48,468 bases of DNA from Actinomadura kijaniata NBRC 14229 (GTDB lineage: Bacteria; Actinomycetota; Actinomycetes; Streptosporangiales; Streptosporangiaceae). The stretch covers positions 1-48,468 of the forward strand of contig NZ_BCQR01000090.1 in assembly GCF_001552175.1 (NCBI RefSeq), given 5' to 3'. This document shows, piece by piece, positions 1-6,514 of the stretch. Position numbers and translations under genes: made by a program. The notes under the pieces were generated by a model that saw only the letters and a program-made list of their open reading frames with translations, ran no database searches and was not told where the DNA came from. Every line of letters starts with the position of its first letter. Positions within the stretch are counted from its first letter, which is position 1.

Positions 1-1787
1 CCACCGGCCCCGACCGGCAGGCCGCCGCCGCGCTGGAGCACACCGCCTCCCGGGCCCGGGAACGCAGCGGGTACCAGGCCGCGGCGGCCGCCTACGAACG
101 CGCGGCCCGCCTGAGCGCCGACCCCGCCGAACGAGCCCGCCGCGAGGCCCTGGCCGCCGAGGCCGCCCTGGAGACCGGCGACCTGGAACGGGCCGGTGAC
201 CTGGGCCGCCGCGCAGCACGCACCGACACGGCCCAGGCCGGTGCGGCTCCGGGTGTGCGGGCCCGGCTGGCGCAGGTCCAGGCGCTCGCCGACTTTTGGA
301 AGGGCGACCATCCGGCCGCCCACCGGCGGCTGCTGGAGGGCGCCGCGCTCCTTGACGACACCGGCTCGGCCCAGGCCGCCGAGATGCTGATCCAGGCCAC
401 GCACACCTCCTGGTACCTGGGGGAACGGCAGCTGGCGGCGACCCTGGAGCGGCTGTCGGCGCTGCCGCTGGCCGACGCCGACCCCCTGGCGCCGGTCGCC
501 CGCTTCCTGGTGCACCTGCTGAACCCCGGACCGGACACGGGGCAGGACACGGGGCAGGGTCCTGGCCGGTCCCAGCCCCCGCCGCTGGGCGAGACGCTGG
601 AGGCGGTGCGCCGCCGCGGCCAGGTGTCGGACCAGACCCTGCTGATCCTGTGCGGGGCGGCGCTGGCCCGGGGCCAGGACGCCGACGCCTACCAGCTGGC
701 GACCACGCTGGCGGCCGGGCACCGGGCGCGCGGCGGGGCCGGGCGGCTCCCCACGGTGCTGTTCTTCATGGCCGAGGGCGAGGTGTTCACCGGACGCCAC
801 CTGGACGCGCTCACCACCGCGACCGAGGCGCTGGGCCTGGCCCACGACACCGGGCAGCGGCAGTGGGTCAGCCAGTTCACCAGCGTGCTGGCCTACCTGG
901 CGGCGGCCAAGGGCGACGAGCAGGCCTGCCGGCGACACGCCGAGGCCGCGCTGGCGGGGGCGGCCGCCGCAGTGACCTCCCCGGGCGCGCCCTGGGCCTA
1001 CTGGTCACTGGGCCTGCTGGAGCTGGGACTGGGACGCGCCGAAGCCGCCCTGGCCCGTTTTGAGCGCCTGGCCCGCGAACCGATGCGCCACCACATCTGC
1101 GCCACCCGCTCCACCCCCGACCTGGTGGAGTCGGCGGTACGGGTCGGAGCGCCCGAACGCGCCGCCGAACCGCTGGCGCGTTTCGAACGGTGGGCCGCCT
1201 CGGCCCGCCAGCCCTGGGCCCAGGCGCTGGTCCTGCGCTGCCGGGGCCTGCTCAGCACCGACGAGCAGGCCGAGCAGGCCTATACGGCGGCGCTGGAACT
1301 GCACGACCAGGACAGCCGTCCGCTGGAATACGCCAGAACGGCCCTGCTGTACGGGGAGTGGCTGCGCCGGGCGCGCCGCAAGGCCGAGGCGCGGGGCCTG
1401 CTGAACGGCGCGCTGGAGGTCTTCGACCGCCTGGGCATGGAGCCCTGGGCCGAACGGGCCCGCAGCGAGCTCACCGCGACCGGCGCCCCCGACCGCGGAC
1501 CGCGCACCGGGGACGGCCGAGGAGGGCAAAGCGGGAAAGTTGGGCCAGGTGGGCAAGGTAAGCAAGGTGGGCCAGGCCGAGGCGGGGCGGGGGTGGCGGC
1601 CGCGCTCACCCCGCAGGAGTTGCAGATCGTGCGGCTGGCCGCGCAGGGCCTGTCCAACCGGGACATCGCCGCGCAGCTGTTCCTCAGCCACCGCACGGTC
1701 GGCTACCACCTGTACAAGGCCTATCCCAAGCTGGGCGTGGCCTCCCGCGGCGAACTGAAGGATCTTGCCGCCGATCTGGGACTGTGA
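1..1787 (+). CDS. LuxR-family (LAL-type) transcriptional regulator, C-terminal part
   Basis: The reading frame is open from the first complete codon at base 3, so the N-terminus lies outside the window. The visible ~590 residues are mostly alpha-helical, TPR-like repeats rich in Ala, Leu and Arg, as in the sensor region of large ATP-binding LuxR (LAL/MalT-like) regulators. The last ~60 residues form a LuxR helix-turn-helix (LTPQELQIVRLAAQGLSNRDIA, then HRTVGYHLYKAYPKLGV). A Gly/Lys/Gln-rich low-complexity linker of about 40 residues (1500-1600) separates the two parts. The ATPase domain expected for LAL proteins would lie upstream and is not seen. Target genes are unknown; the cupin gene follows 13 bp downstream. 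Confidence 0.88.
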   Translation, partial: TGPDRQAAAALEHTASRARERSGYQAAAAAYERAARLSADPAERARREALAAEAALETGDLERAGDLGRRAARTDTAQAGAAPGVRARLAQVQALADFWKGDHPAAHRRLLEGAALLDDTGSAQAAEMLIQATHTSWYLGERQLAATLERLSALPLADADPLAPVARFLVHLLNPGPDTGQDTGQGPGRSQPPPLGETLEAVRRRGQVSDQTLLILCGAALARGQDADAYQLATTLAAGHRARGGAGRLPTVLFFMAEGEVFTGRHLDALTTATEALGLAHDTGQRQWVSQFTSVLAYLAAAKGDEQACRRHAEAALAGAAAAVTSPGAPWAYWSLGLLELGLGRAEAALARFERLAREPMRHHICATRSTPDLVESAVRVGAPERAAEPLARFERWAASARQPWAQALVLRCRGLLSTDEQAEQAYTAALELHDQDSRPLEYARTALLYGEWLRRARRKAEARGLLNGALEVFDRLGMEPWAERARSELTATGAPDRGPRTGDGRGGQSGKVGPGGQGKQGGPGRGGAGVAAALTPQELQIVRLAAQGLSNRDIAAQLFLSHRTVGYHLYKAYPKLGVASRGELKDLAADLGL

Positions 1788-1800
1788 GTACCTTGACCCG

Positions 1801-2136
1801 ATGACCACGCCCGAACAGGTCCTGCCCGGACAGATACTGCCGGTCGACGTCGACGCCGTCCCCGCCGTCGAGATCGGCCCGGGAATTCACGTGCGGATGC
1901 TCCCGGGAATGGAGGGGATCAGGACCTGGGTCATCGACCTGGCGCCCGGCGCCGAGTGGCCCGACCTCGACGTCCACGACACCTACGGGGAGGCCTACTT
2001 CGTGGTCCGGGGCGAACTGATCGAGGGCGACCGCGTCCACGGCCCCGGGACCTACGTCGCGTTCGGGGCCAACACGAGCCACCGGCCCCGCTCGGAGACC
2101 GGTGTGCGCGCCTTCGGCTTCAACTACGACGTGTGA
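1801..2136 (+). CDS. Cupin-domain protein
   Basis: A small protein (111 aa) with one cupin fold: the central stretch GAEWPDLDVHDTYGEAYFVV resembles cupin motif 1 with a His/Glu metal-ligand pattern, and GPGTYVAFGANTSHRP resembles motif 2. It may bind a metal and act as a small enzyme or sensor; the substrate is unknown. The ATG at 1801 is preferred over an in-frame upstream codon at 1765 because the latter would overlap the LuxR gene. No clear Shine-Dalgarno precedes it, so it may be translated from the same message as the regulator, 13 bp upstream. It ends inside a bidirectional terminator stem. Confidence 0.85.
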   Translation: MTTPEQVLPGQILPVDVDAVPAVEIGPGIHVRMLPGMEGIRTWVIDLAPGAEWPDLDVHDTYGEAYFVVRGELIEGDRVHGPGTYVAFGANTSHRPRSETGVRAFGFNYDV

Positions 2137-2193
2137 CCGGCCAGGCGGCCCGGATGGGCCCGGATGGGCCCAAGCGGCGCGGCCCGGTCACAC
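2131..2193. terminator. Bidirectional hairpin between convergent genes
   Basis: GTGTGACCGG (2131-2140) and CCGGTCACAC (2184-2193) are a perfect 10-bp inverted repeat that contains the stop codons of both converging genes (cupin and DUF1330). The 43-base loop holds two tandem copies of CGGATGGGCC, which can form smaller inner stems. It probably terminates both transcripts. There is no T-run, as is usual in high-GC actinomycetes. Confidence 0.55.
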
Positions 2194-2478
2194 ACCCTCG
2201 ACGATGATCAGATCACCCTCCAGATGGTCCGTGCGCAGCGGAAGGATCTCCTGGTAGGCGGCCGAGTCGTAGAACCCGCGCGCCTGCTCCATGGACGGGA
2301 ACTCCACCAGCACCACATCGCCCGGCCAGACCCCCTCCCGCACGTCGACCTCACCGCCGCGCACGATGAACCGGCCGGAGAACGGCCGCAGAGCCACCTC
2401 GACCTTCTCCTTGTACTCCAGCACGTCGGGGTGGATCTCCTCGGGCCTGCGCAGGTGCGCCAGCATGTACGCGGTCAT
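2188..2478 (-). CDS. DUF1330-domain protein
   Basis: A 96-aa protein with the ferredoxin-like dimeric alpha/beta barrel pattern of DUF1330: an N-terminal MTAYMLAHLR strand, a central FSGRFIVRGG, then VVLVEFPSMEQARGFYDSAAY, which is the hallmark region. Members are often described as small stress- or degradation-linked proteins of unknown reaction. A strong GGAGGAA ribosome binding site lies 2-3 bases before the ATG at 2478. It lies ~100 bp downstream of the SnoaL-like gene on the same strand, so the two are probably one transcript. Confidence 0.9.
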   Translation of the reverse strand: MTAYMLAHLRRPEEIHPDVLEYKEKVEVALRPFSGRFIVRGGEVDVREGVWPGDVVLVEFPSMEQARGFYDSAAYQEILPLRTDHLEGDLIIVEGV

Positions 2479-2576
2479 CGTTCCTCCAAAAGACGGTCGG
2501 TTGGTCGGGCGGTTCCTGGGTGGCCTGTGCCGAGCCGAGGCAGGGCGATGCAGGGCGAGGCAGGGCGAGGCGAAGG

Positions 2577-2945
2577 TCAGGCTCCGGTCGGCACCTTGTC
2601 GAGGAAGCCGAGCACCTGGCTGATGCGGCCGTCGTCGTCGATGACCGCGACGTCGAACCCGATGGCGACCGGCTCGGCCCCCTCCGGCCCCAGGTGCCAG
2701 GTGAAGCGGGCGATGTCGTGGTGGGCGTCGACGGTCCCGGCCAGGCTGAACACCAGCCCGCCGAACTGGCCCTGGACCGCCGCGATCGTCGCGTCCAGGC
2801 CGTCGCGGCCCCGCACCGACACCAGCGGGTCGGTGTAGGTGGCGTCCTCGGCGAACACCTCCGCCAGCGCCGCCCGCCGCGCCTGGGCGTCGGTGAGGTT
2901 CCAGGCGGCGAGGTAGCTCTGGACCAGCTCGTTGATGTCGCTCAT
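2577..2945 (-). CDS. NTF2-like / SnoaL-like family protein
   Basis: A 122-aa cone-shaped NTF2-fold protein. The N-terminus (VQSYLAAWNLTDAQARRAAL, then VFAEDATYTDPL) is the usual SnoaL-like helix-strand motif, followed by RGRDGLDATIAAVQ and a C-terminal strand pair (DIARFTWHLGPEG, AIGFDVAVIDDDGRISQVLGF). Such proteins bind small hydrophobic ligands or act as isomerases or cyclases; the substrate cannot be read from sequence. The ATG at 2945 follows a GGGGAAAG purine stretch. A 21-bp dyad 14 bp upstream suggests regulation by a dimeric repressor, although no regulator gene lies next to it. Confidence 0.88.
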   Translation of the reverse strand: MSDINELVQSYLAAWNLTDAQARRAALAEVFAEDATYTDPLVSVRGRDGLDATIAAVQGQFGGLVFSLAGTVDAHHDIARFTWHLGPEGAEPVAIGFDVAVIDDDGRISQVLGFLDKVPTGA

Positions 2946-3319
2946 GTGCTTTCCCCTTCGTGGTCGTTCGTCTTGACCACAAAGCTAGGCAGCCGCCGAC
3001 AACGGGGAATCTGTCGTGCTTAGGTACTTCAACGTCCCAGTCGCATCGCGCCCGGATCCGCCGGTCCGGCGCGGGCCTGGCAGGGCGCGGCGGGACCCCC
3101 CGCACCGGCGGGCGCAGGCCTCACGCGGTCGCACAAGGAACGCCCGCCGCCCGGCGACCCGGGCCCCGGCCTCACCGCCGGTAGTTCCCGAGGCCTATGC
3201 GAGGGCGACGAAGATAGCCCCTACGCGCCTATCGGCGCAGAGCCCCAGATCGCCATAGTCCTTCTGGGCTCCAACCGGCCTTCAACCGCCCACCACACCC
3301 CCCTCCCCCTGGAGAGAAC
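2946..3319. other. 374-bp intergenic region with divergent regulatory signals
   Basis: No convincing ORF is present. It holds the 21-bp dyad near 2960, then on the right side the leader of the cysteine-peptidase gene. That leader can form a short hairpin GCGCC-TATC-GGCGC (3225-3238), a GATAG/CTATC inverted pair (3213-3233), and an imperfect AGCCCCAG/CTGGGCT stem (about 3240-3272). No known riboswitch consensus was recognised. Confidence 0.4.
2960..2980. promoter_or_regulatory. Palindromic operator candidate upstream of SnoaL-like gene
   Basis: GTGGTC (2960-2965) and GACCAC (2975-2980) are perfect inverted arms separated by 9 bases, located 14 bp before the start of the minus-strand gene. The size and symmetry fit a TetR/MarR/HxlR-type operator. 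Which protein binds it is unknown. Confidence 0.4.
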
Positions 3320-4042
3320 ATGGCGCGTGCCTCCACCCGCATAGCCTCCGTGCTCGTCGCCGCGGGCGTCGCGACGGCCACCCCGTCGATCGCCTTCGCC
3401 GCCCCGCAGGCCCCCACCGCCAAGGCTCCCGCCACCCAGGCGGCGACCGTGCAGGCGCCGGCCGCGCCCCAGCACAACTGGAAGATCCTCTGGGAGCCGC
3501 CGTCGGACGAGGTCACCGCGGCGGCCTACTGGAAGAGCATGAGCATCAAGGGCCAGCGGCAGAAGAAGGGCAACTGGTGCGGCCCGGCCGCGGCCGCCAG
3601 CGCCCTGAGCTACCACGCCAAGGTCGGCAGCGGCACGCAGAGCTTCCTCGCGAAGAAGATGGCGACCAACAAGATCGGCTTCACCTCGCCGATCGCCATG
3701 GGCCGCGAGATGACCAACTACATCAACAAGGCCTGGAAGACCAAGGGCACCAAGTACAAGGCCCACCGCAGCGTCAAGAACCCCACCCTGTGGAACGCGA
3801 CGCGCTACTCCTACTTCCGCGGCCAGGGGCCGCTGGTCCTCACCGTCTACGCCAAGAAGAGCTGGTACCCCAAGGCCGGCAAGGCGGTCGCCCACTACGT
3901 GGTGATCTACGGCTTCGACGACACCACCAACTGGAACGAGTCGACCTACCTGATCTGGGACCCCGCCCACGGCAAGCGCAAGCTCAAGGCCACGCAGTGG
4001 GAGAAGATCGCCTACGCCGGCAAGCTCGTCGTCAGGTGGTAG
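3320..4042 (+). CDS. Secreted C39-like (papain-fold) cysteine peptidase
   Basis: A 240-aa exported protein. Residues 1-28 are a Sec signal peptide ending at AFA|AP, followed by an Ala/Pro/Thr-rich spacer to about residue 50. The catalytic domain shows the C39-type triad: Cys87 in GNWCGPAAAASAL, His192 in AVAHYVVIYGFDD and Asp214 in IWDPAHG. There is no ABC or membrane domain, so this is the free secreted C39-like type rather than a bacteriocin processing exporter. A GGAGAG ribosome binding site precedes the ATG. The mature protein is unusually rich in Lys and Tyr/Trp for its surroundings, giving it a strongly basic charge. Its substrate is unknown. It ends before a strong terminator. Confidence 0.85.
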   Translation: MARASTRIASVLVAAGVATATPSIAFAAPQAPTAKAPATQAATVQAPAAPQHNWKILWEPPSDEVTAAAYWKSMSIKGQRQKKGNWCGPAAAASALSYHAKVGSGTQSFLAKKMATNKIGFTSPIAMGREMTNYINKAWKTKGTKYKAHRSVKNPTLWNATRYSYFRGQGPLVLTVYAKKSWYPKAGKAVAHYVVIYGFDDTTNWNESTYLIWDPAHGKRKLKATQWEKIAYAGKLVVRW

Positions 4043-4070
4043 ACACCCCTGTCCCCCACCCTGCATGACC

Positions 4071-4105
4071 AACGGCCCGTCCAGACCCTCACCGGACGGG
4101 CCGTT
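4071..4105 (+). terminator. Rho-independent-type hairpin after the peptidase gene
   Basis: AACGGCCCGTCC (4071-4082) and GGACGGGCCGTT (4094-4105) form a perfect 12-bp stem with an 11-base loop, 28 bp after the peptidase stop. No T-tract follows. Confidence 0.7.
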
Positions 4106-4218
4106 CGTCATCCCTGCGCACAACGCCACGCCACAACGCCACGCCACCGCGCGTTCCGCCACCGCGCGGACGCCGATCACGCCCGGTGTGCGTCGCCCCG
4201 GCCGGGATTCACCTCCGC

Positions 4219-5079
4219 TCAGGCGACCGGGTCGCCAGCCCGAGCGGGATCACCGGTGGCGCCGAGGCTGGCCAGCAGGCGGAGGTTGTCGTGGGCGGCG
4301 GTGCCGAAGGCGGCCGACTGCACGATCAGTTCGGTGCCGGTGCCGGTGCCGTCGGGGAGGGCGAAGTTCTCCTGGTGCAGCTCCAGGTAGCCGACCAAGG
4401 TGTGGTGGTAGGCCTTGCGGCCGTGGGTGCGGGTGCGGACATCGGCACGTGCCCAGAGTTGGCGAAAGCGCGGGCTGCGCATGGCCAGTTCGCCGATGAG
4501 GGAGGCCAGCTCGGGATCGTCGGGGTGGCGCCCGGCCGACAGGCGCAGATGGCCGACGGCGTCCAGGGCGCAGTCCTCCCAGTCGGCGAACAGCGCGCGC
4601 CCCTGCTCGGTCAGGAACAGGTGCCGGGCGAGGTTCAGCCCCTGCGCGGGCCGGCCGTACAGCAGGTCGGCCAGCCGGTTGGCGGCCAGCACCGTCAGAC
4701 GGTGGTCGATCAGGAACGCCGGGGCGTCGGCGACCAGGTGCAGCACCCGCAGCAACTCGGGGCGCGGCCGCGCCGCCGACGGCCGCTGCGGCGCGTGCGC
4801 CGGCCGGTGGGCGAGCCGGTGGGCGAGCCGGTGCAGATGCTCGCGTTCCACCCCGTCCAGCCCGAGCACCCGCGCCAGCGCGTCCAGGACCTGCGCCGAA
4901 GGCCGGCGGGCCCGCCCCTGCTCCAGGCGGATGTAGTAGTCGACGCTCACCCCCGCCAGGTGCGCCACCTCCTCACGCCGCAGCCCGCTGACGCGGCGGC
5001 GCGAATCGGCGGGGATGCCGACGCTCTCGGGACGGACCCGGGCTCGCCGTGTGCGCAGGAAGTCAGCCAGATCGTCCAT
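4219..5079 (-). CDS. XRE-family regulator with MmyB-like ligand-binding domain
   Basis: A 286-aa protein. Residues about 8-65 are an XRE helix-turn-helix (RRRVSGLRREEVAHLAGVSV, then YYIRLEQGRARRPS), the typical start of MmyB-type regulators. The C-terminal ~190 residues match the MmyB-like PAS-fold ligand-binding domain (HLVADAPAFLIDHRLTVLAAN, ARHLFLTEQGRALF, HTLVGYLELHQENFALPDG). The gene diverges from a flavodoxin-fold NAD(P)H oxidoreductase. MmyB-type regulators are commonly found facing an oxidoreductase gene that they control, so this pair is probably a self-contained switch. The direct repeats at 5199-5237 are the likely binding region. Confidence 0.92.
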   Translation of the reverse strand: MDDLADFLRTRRARVRPESVGIPADSRRRVSGLRREEVAHLAGVSVDYYIRLEQGRARRPSAQVLDALARVLGLDGVEREHLHRLAHRLAHRPAHAPQRPSAARPRPELLRVLHLVADAPAFLIDHRLTVLAANRLADLLYGRPAQGLNLARHLFLTEQGRALFADWEDCALDAVGHLRLSAGRHPDDPELASLIGELAMRSPRFRQLWARADVRTRTHGRKAYHHTLVGYLELHQENFALPDGTGTGTELIVQSAAFGTAAHDNLRLLASLGATGDPARAGDPVA

Positions 5080-5198
5080 CGCTCCAGTATCGGTGCCGCG
5101 TCCCCGCGCCGGGTGGCCCTGCCGGTACCAGGAAGTCCGGACCTACGGGGCAAGCGTCCCTGAATCGCACCGTCCGCGCCCACAAGGATCGAGACCAC

Positions 5199-5237
5199 AT
5201 CGAGGCCACATCGACCTCGATCGACCTTGATCGACCT
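5199..5237. promoter_or_regulatory. Dyad plus three 10-bp phased direct repeats
   Basis: ATCGAGG (5199-5205) and CCTCGAT (5215-5221) form a perfect inverted repeat with a 9-base spacer. Overlapping it are three tandem 10-bp units ending in ATCGACCT (5208-5217, 5218-5227, 5228-5237). The array ends just before the AGGAG ribosome binding site of the oxidoreductase gene. The 10-bp period would put successive sites on the same helix face. Confidence 0.5.
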
Positions 5238-5248
5238 CAGGAGCGGAT

Positions 5249-6028
5249 ATGAAAGTCTTCATCGTGCACGCCCACCCCGAGCGGCGGTCGCTGAACGGCG
5301 CGCTCACCGACATCGCGGTGGACACCCTGACCGCCGCGGGCCACCAGGTGAAGGTCAGCGACCTGTACGCGATGCGCTGGAAGTCCACCATCGACGCCGA
5401 CGACTTCGGCGCCGCCGCCTCCCGCCCGCTGGATGCGGTCCGCGATTCCGGGCGCGCCTACCGGGCCGGTGCGCTCACCGCCGACATCCGCGCCGAACAG
5501 GACAAGCTGCGGTGGGCCGACACCGTGATCCTGCAGTTCCCGCTGTGGTGGTACACGATGCCCGCGATCCTCAAGGGCTGGGTGGACCGCGTGTTCACCC
5601 ACGGGTTCGGCTACGGCGTGGGCGAGCACAACGACACGCGCTATGGCGACCGCTTCGGCGAAGGCGTCCTGCAGGGCAAGCGCGCCCTGGTGTCGGTGAC
5701 GGTCGGCGGCCCCGAGTCCCACTACTCCGACCGCGGCATCAACGGCCCGATCGACGACCTGCTGTACCCGATCCAGCACGGCATCCTCTACCACCCCGGC
5801 ATGCAGGTGCTGCCGCCGTTCGTGCTGTACCGCACGGTGCGGATGACGCCCGAGGCCTTCGCGGACGCGGCCGGGCAGTGGAGGAAGCGGCTGCTGACCC
5901 TGGAGGACACCGACCCCGTCCCGTACCGCCGCCAGAACGGTGGCGACTATGAGATGCCGTCGGTGCGGCTCCGCGAGGGACTGGAGGCGCCGGGCCGCAG
6001 CGGTTTCGGTCTGCACCTGCAGGCCTGA
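5249..6028 (+). CDS. NAD(P)H:quinone-type oxidoreductase, flavodoxin-like fold
   Basis: A 259-aa FMN/FAD-dependent reductase of the NQO1/KefF-MdaB type. Visible signatures are the N-terminal FIVHAHPERRSLNGAL (flavin phosphate loop region), WADTVILQFPLWWYTMPAILKGWVDRVF (flavin ring and dimer segment; only parts quoted matter) and the SVTVGGPESHYS loop. Such enzymes carry out two-electron reduction of quinones or electrophiles in the cytosol. The ATG is preceded by AGGAG at the right distance. It faces the MmyB-type regulator and has a repeat array at its promoter, so induction by the ligand of that regulator is likely. The true substrate is unknown. Confidence 0.9.
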   Translation: MKVFIVHAHPERRSLNGALTDIAVDTLTAAGHQVKVSDLYAMRWKSTIDADDFGAAASRPLDAVRDSGRAYRAGALTADIRAEQDKLRWADTVILQFPLWWYTMPAILKGWVDRVFTHGFGYGVGEHNDTRYGDRFGEGVLQGKRALVSVTVGGPESHYSDRGINGPIDDLLYPIQHGILYHPGMQVLPPFVLYRTVRMTPEAFADAAGQWRKRLLTLEDTDPVPYRRQNGGDYEMPSVRLREGLEAPGRSGFGLHLQA

Positions 6029-6176
6029 CCCATCAAGGATCCCAGCGGGCACGGAACGCCGGGGCCCGTCACGACGCCGCCCGCCGGGTCTCGGCGATCG
6101 CCGTGAAGGGCGAGCCGGAGAACTCCCGGAGCCCTGGCGGCGTCATAGAAGGTGGGTTCGGAACTCCGCAAAGGCT

Positions 6177-6202
6177 GATCTTGCCCGATTTCGGGCAGGA
6201 TC
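6177..6202 (+). terminator. Hairpin between oxidoreductase and small ORF
   Basis: GATCTTGCCCGA and TTCGGGCAGGATC form a near-perfect stem (one G-U type mismatch) with a very short loop, about 150 bp after the oxidoreductase stop and just upstream of the next promoter. It may be a terminator or, because it abuts the promoter, an operator. Confidence 0.45.
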
Positions 6203-6203
6203 G

Positions 6204-6233
6204 TTGGTTTTCGCGGGGACGGCTGGTCATACT
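6204..6233 (+). promoter_or_regulatory. Candidate promoter for small ORF and glmS
   Basis: TTGGTT (6204-6209), 18-base spacer, CATACT (6228-6233). The GTG start at 6240 lies 6 bases after the -10 element, which fits leaderless transcription, common in actinobacteria. Confidence 0.35.
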
Positions 6234-6239
6234 CGGCGG

Positions 6240-6500
6240 GTGCTGCATGAGGACCTCATCGATCATCTGACCCGGACCAGTCCGCTCAGCGCCGGCGAGG
6301 CGGCGCGGGTGGTGGCCGACGTGCTGGCCTACTTCGGTGAGCCGGTGGAGGTGTTCGTGCGGCGCAGGCACGCCGAACTGCAGGCCAAGGGGCTGACCAA
6401 CGCCGAGATCTTCCGGCGGGTGGCGGCCGAGCTGGCGGCGCGCCGGGTCGCGCCGCCGCAGCTGAGCGAACGGCAGTTGCGGCGCATCGTCTACGGATGA
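6240..6500 (+). CDS. Small helical protein of unknown function, upstream of glmS
   Basis: An 86-aa, highly charged, all-helical protein. Ordered features are SPLSAGEAARVVADVLAYF (helix), VEVFVRRRHAELQAKGLTN (basic helix), EIFRRVAAEL and a C-terminal LSERQLRRIVYG. The regular spacing and the 14-bp gap to glmS indicate a real gene translated with it. I do not recognise a named family with certainty. The GTG at 6240 was chosen because the protein pattern begins there and a promoter with a leaderless geometry sits just before it; an upstream in-frame extension would run through the hairpin and is less likely. Confidence 0.7.
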   Translation: MLHEDLIDHLTRTSPLSAGEAARVVADVLAYFGEPVEVFVRRRHAELQAKGLTNAEIFRRVAAELAARRVAPPQLSERQLRRIVYG

Positions 6501-6514
6501 GGGGTTGAGGGAAC

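Noticed and set aside
3181..3319. c-di-AMP (ydaO-type) riboswitch before the secreted peptidase
   Set aside because: These riboswitches precede some actinomycete wall hydrolases, but the conserved sequence blocks were not found here; only short hairpins exist.
6240..6514. glmS ribozyme or riboswitch upstream of glmS
   Set aside because: The space before glmS encodes the small protein, and no ribozyme core was recognised; such ribozymes are mostly found in Firmicutes.
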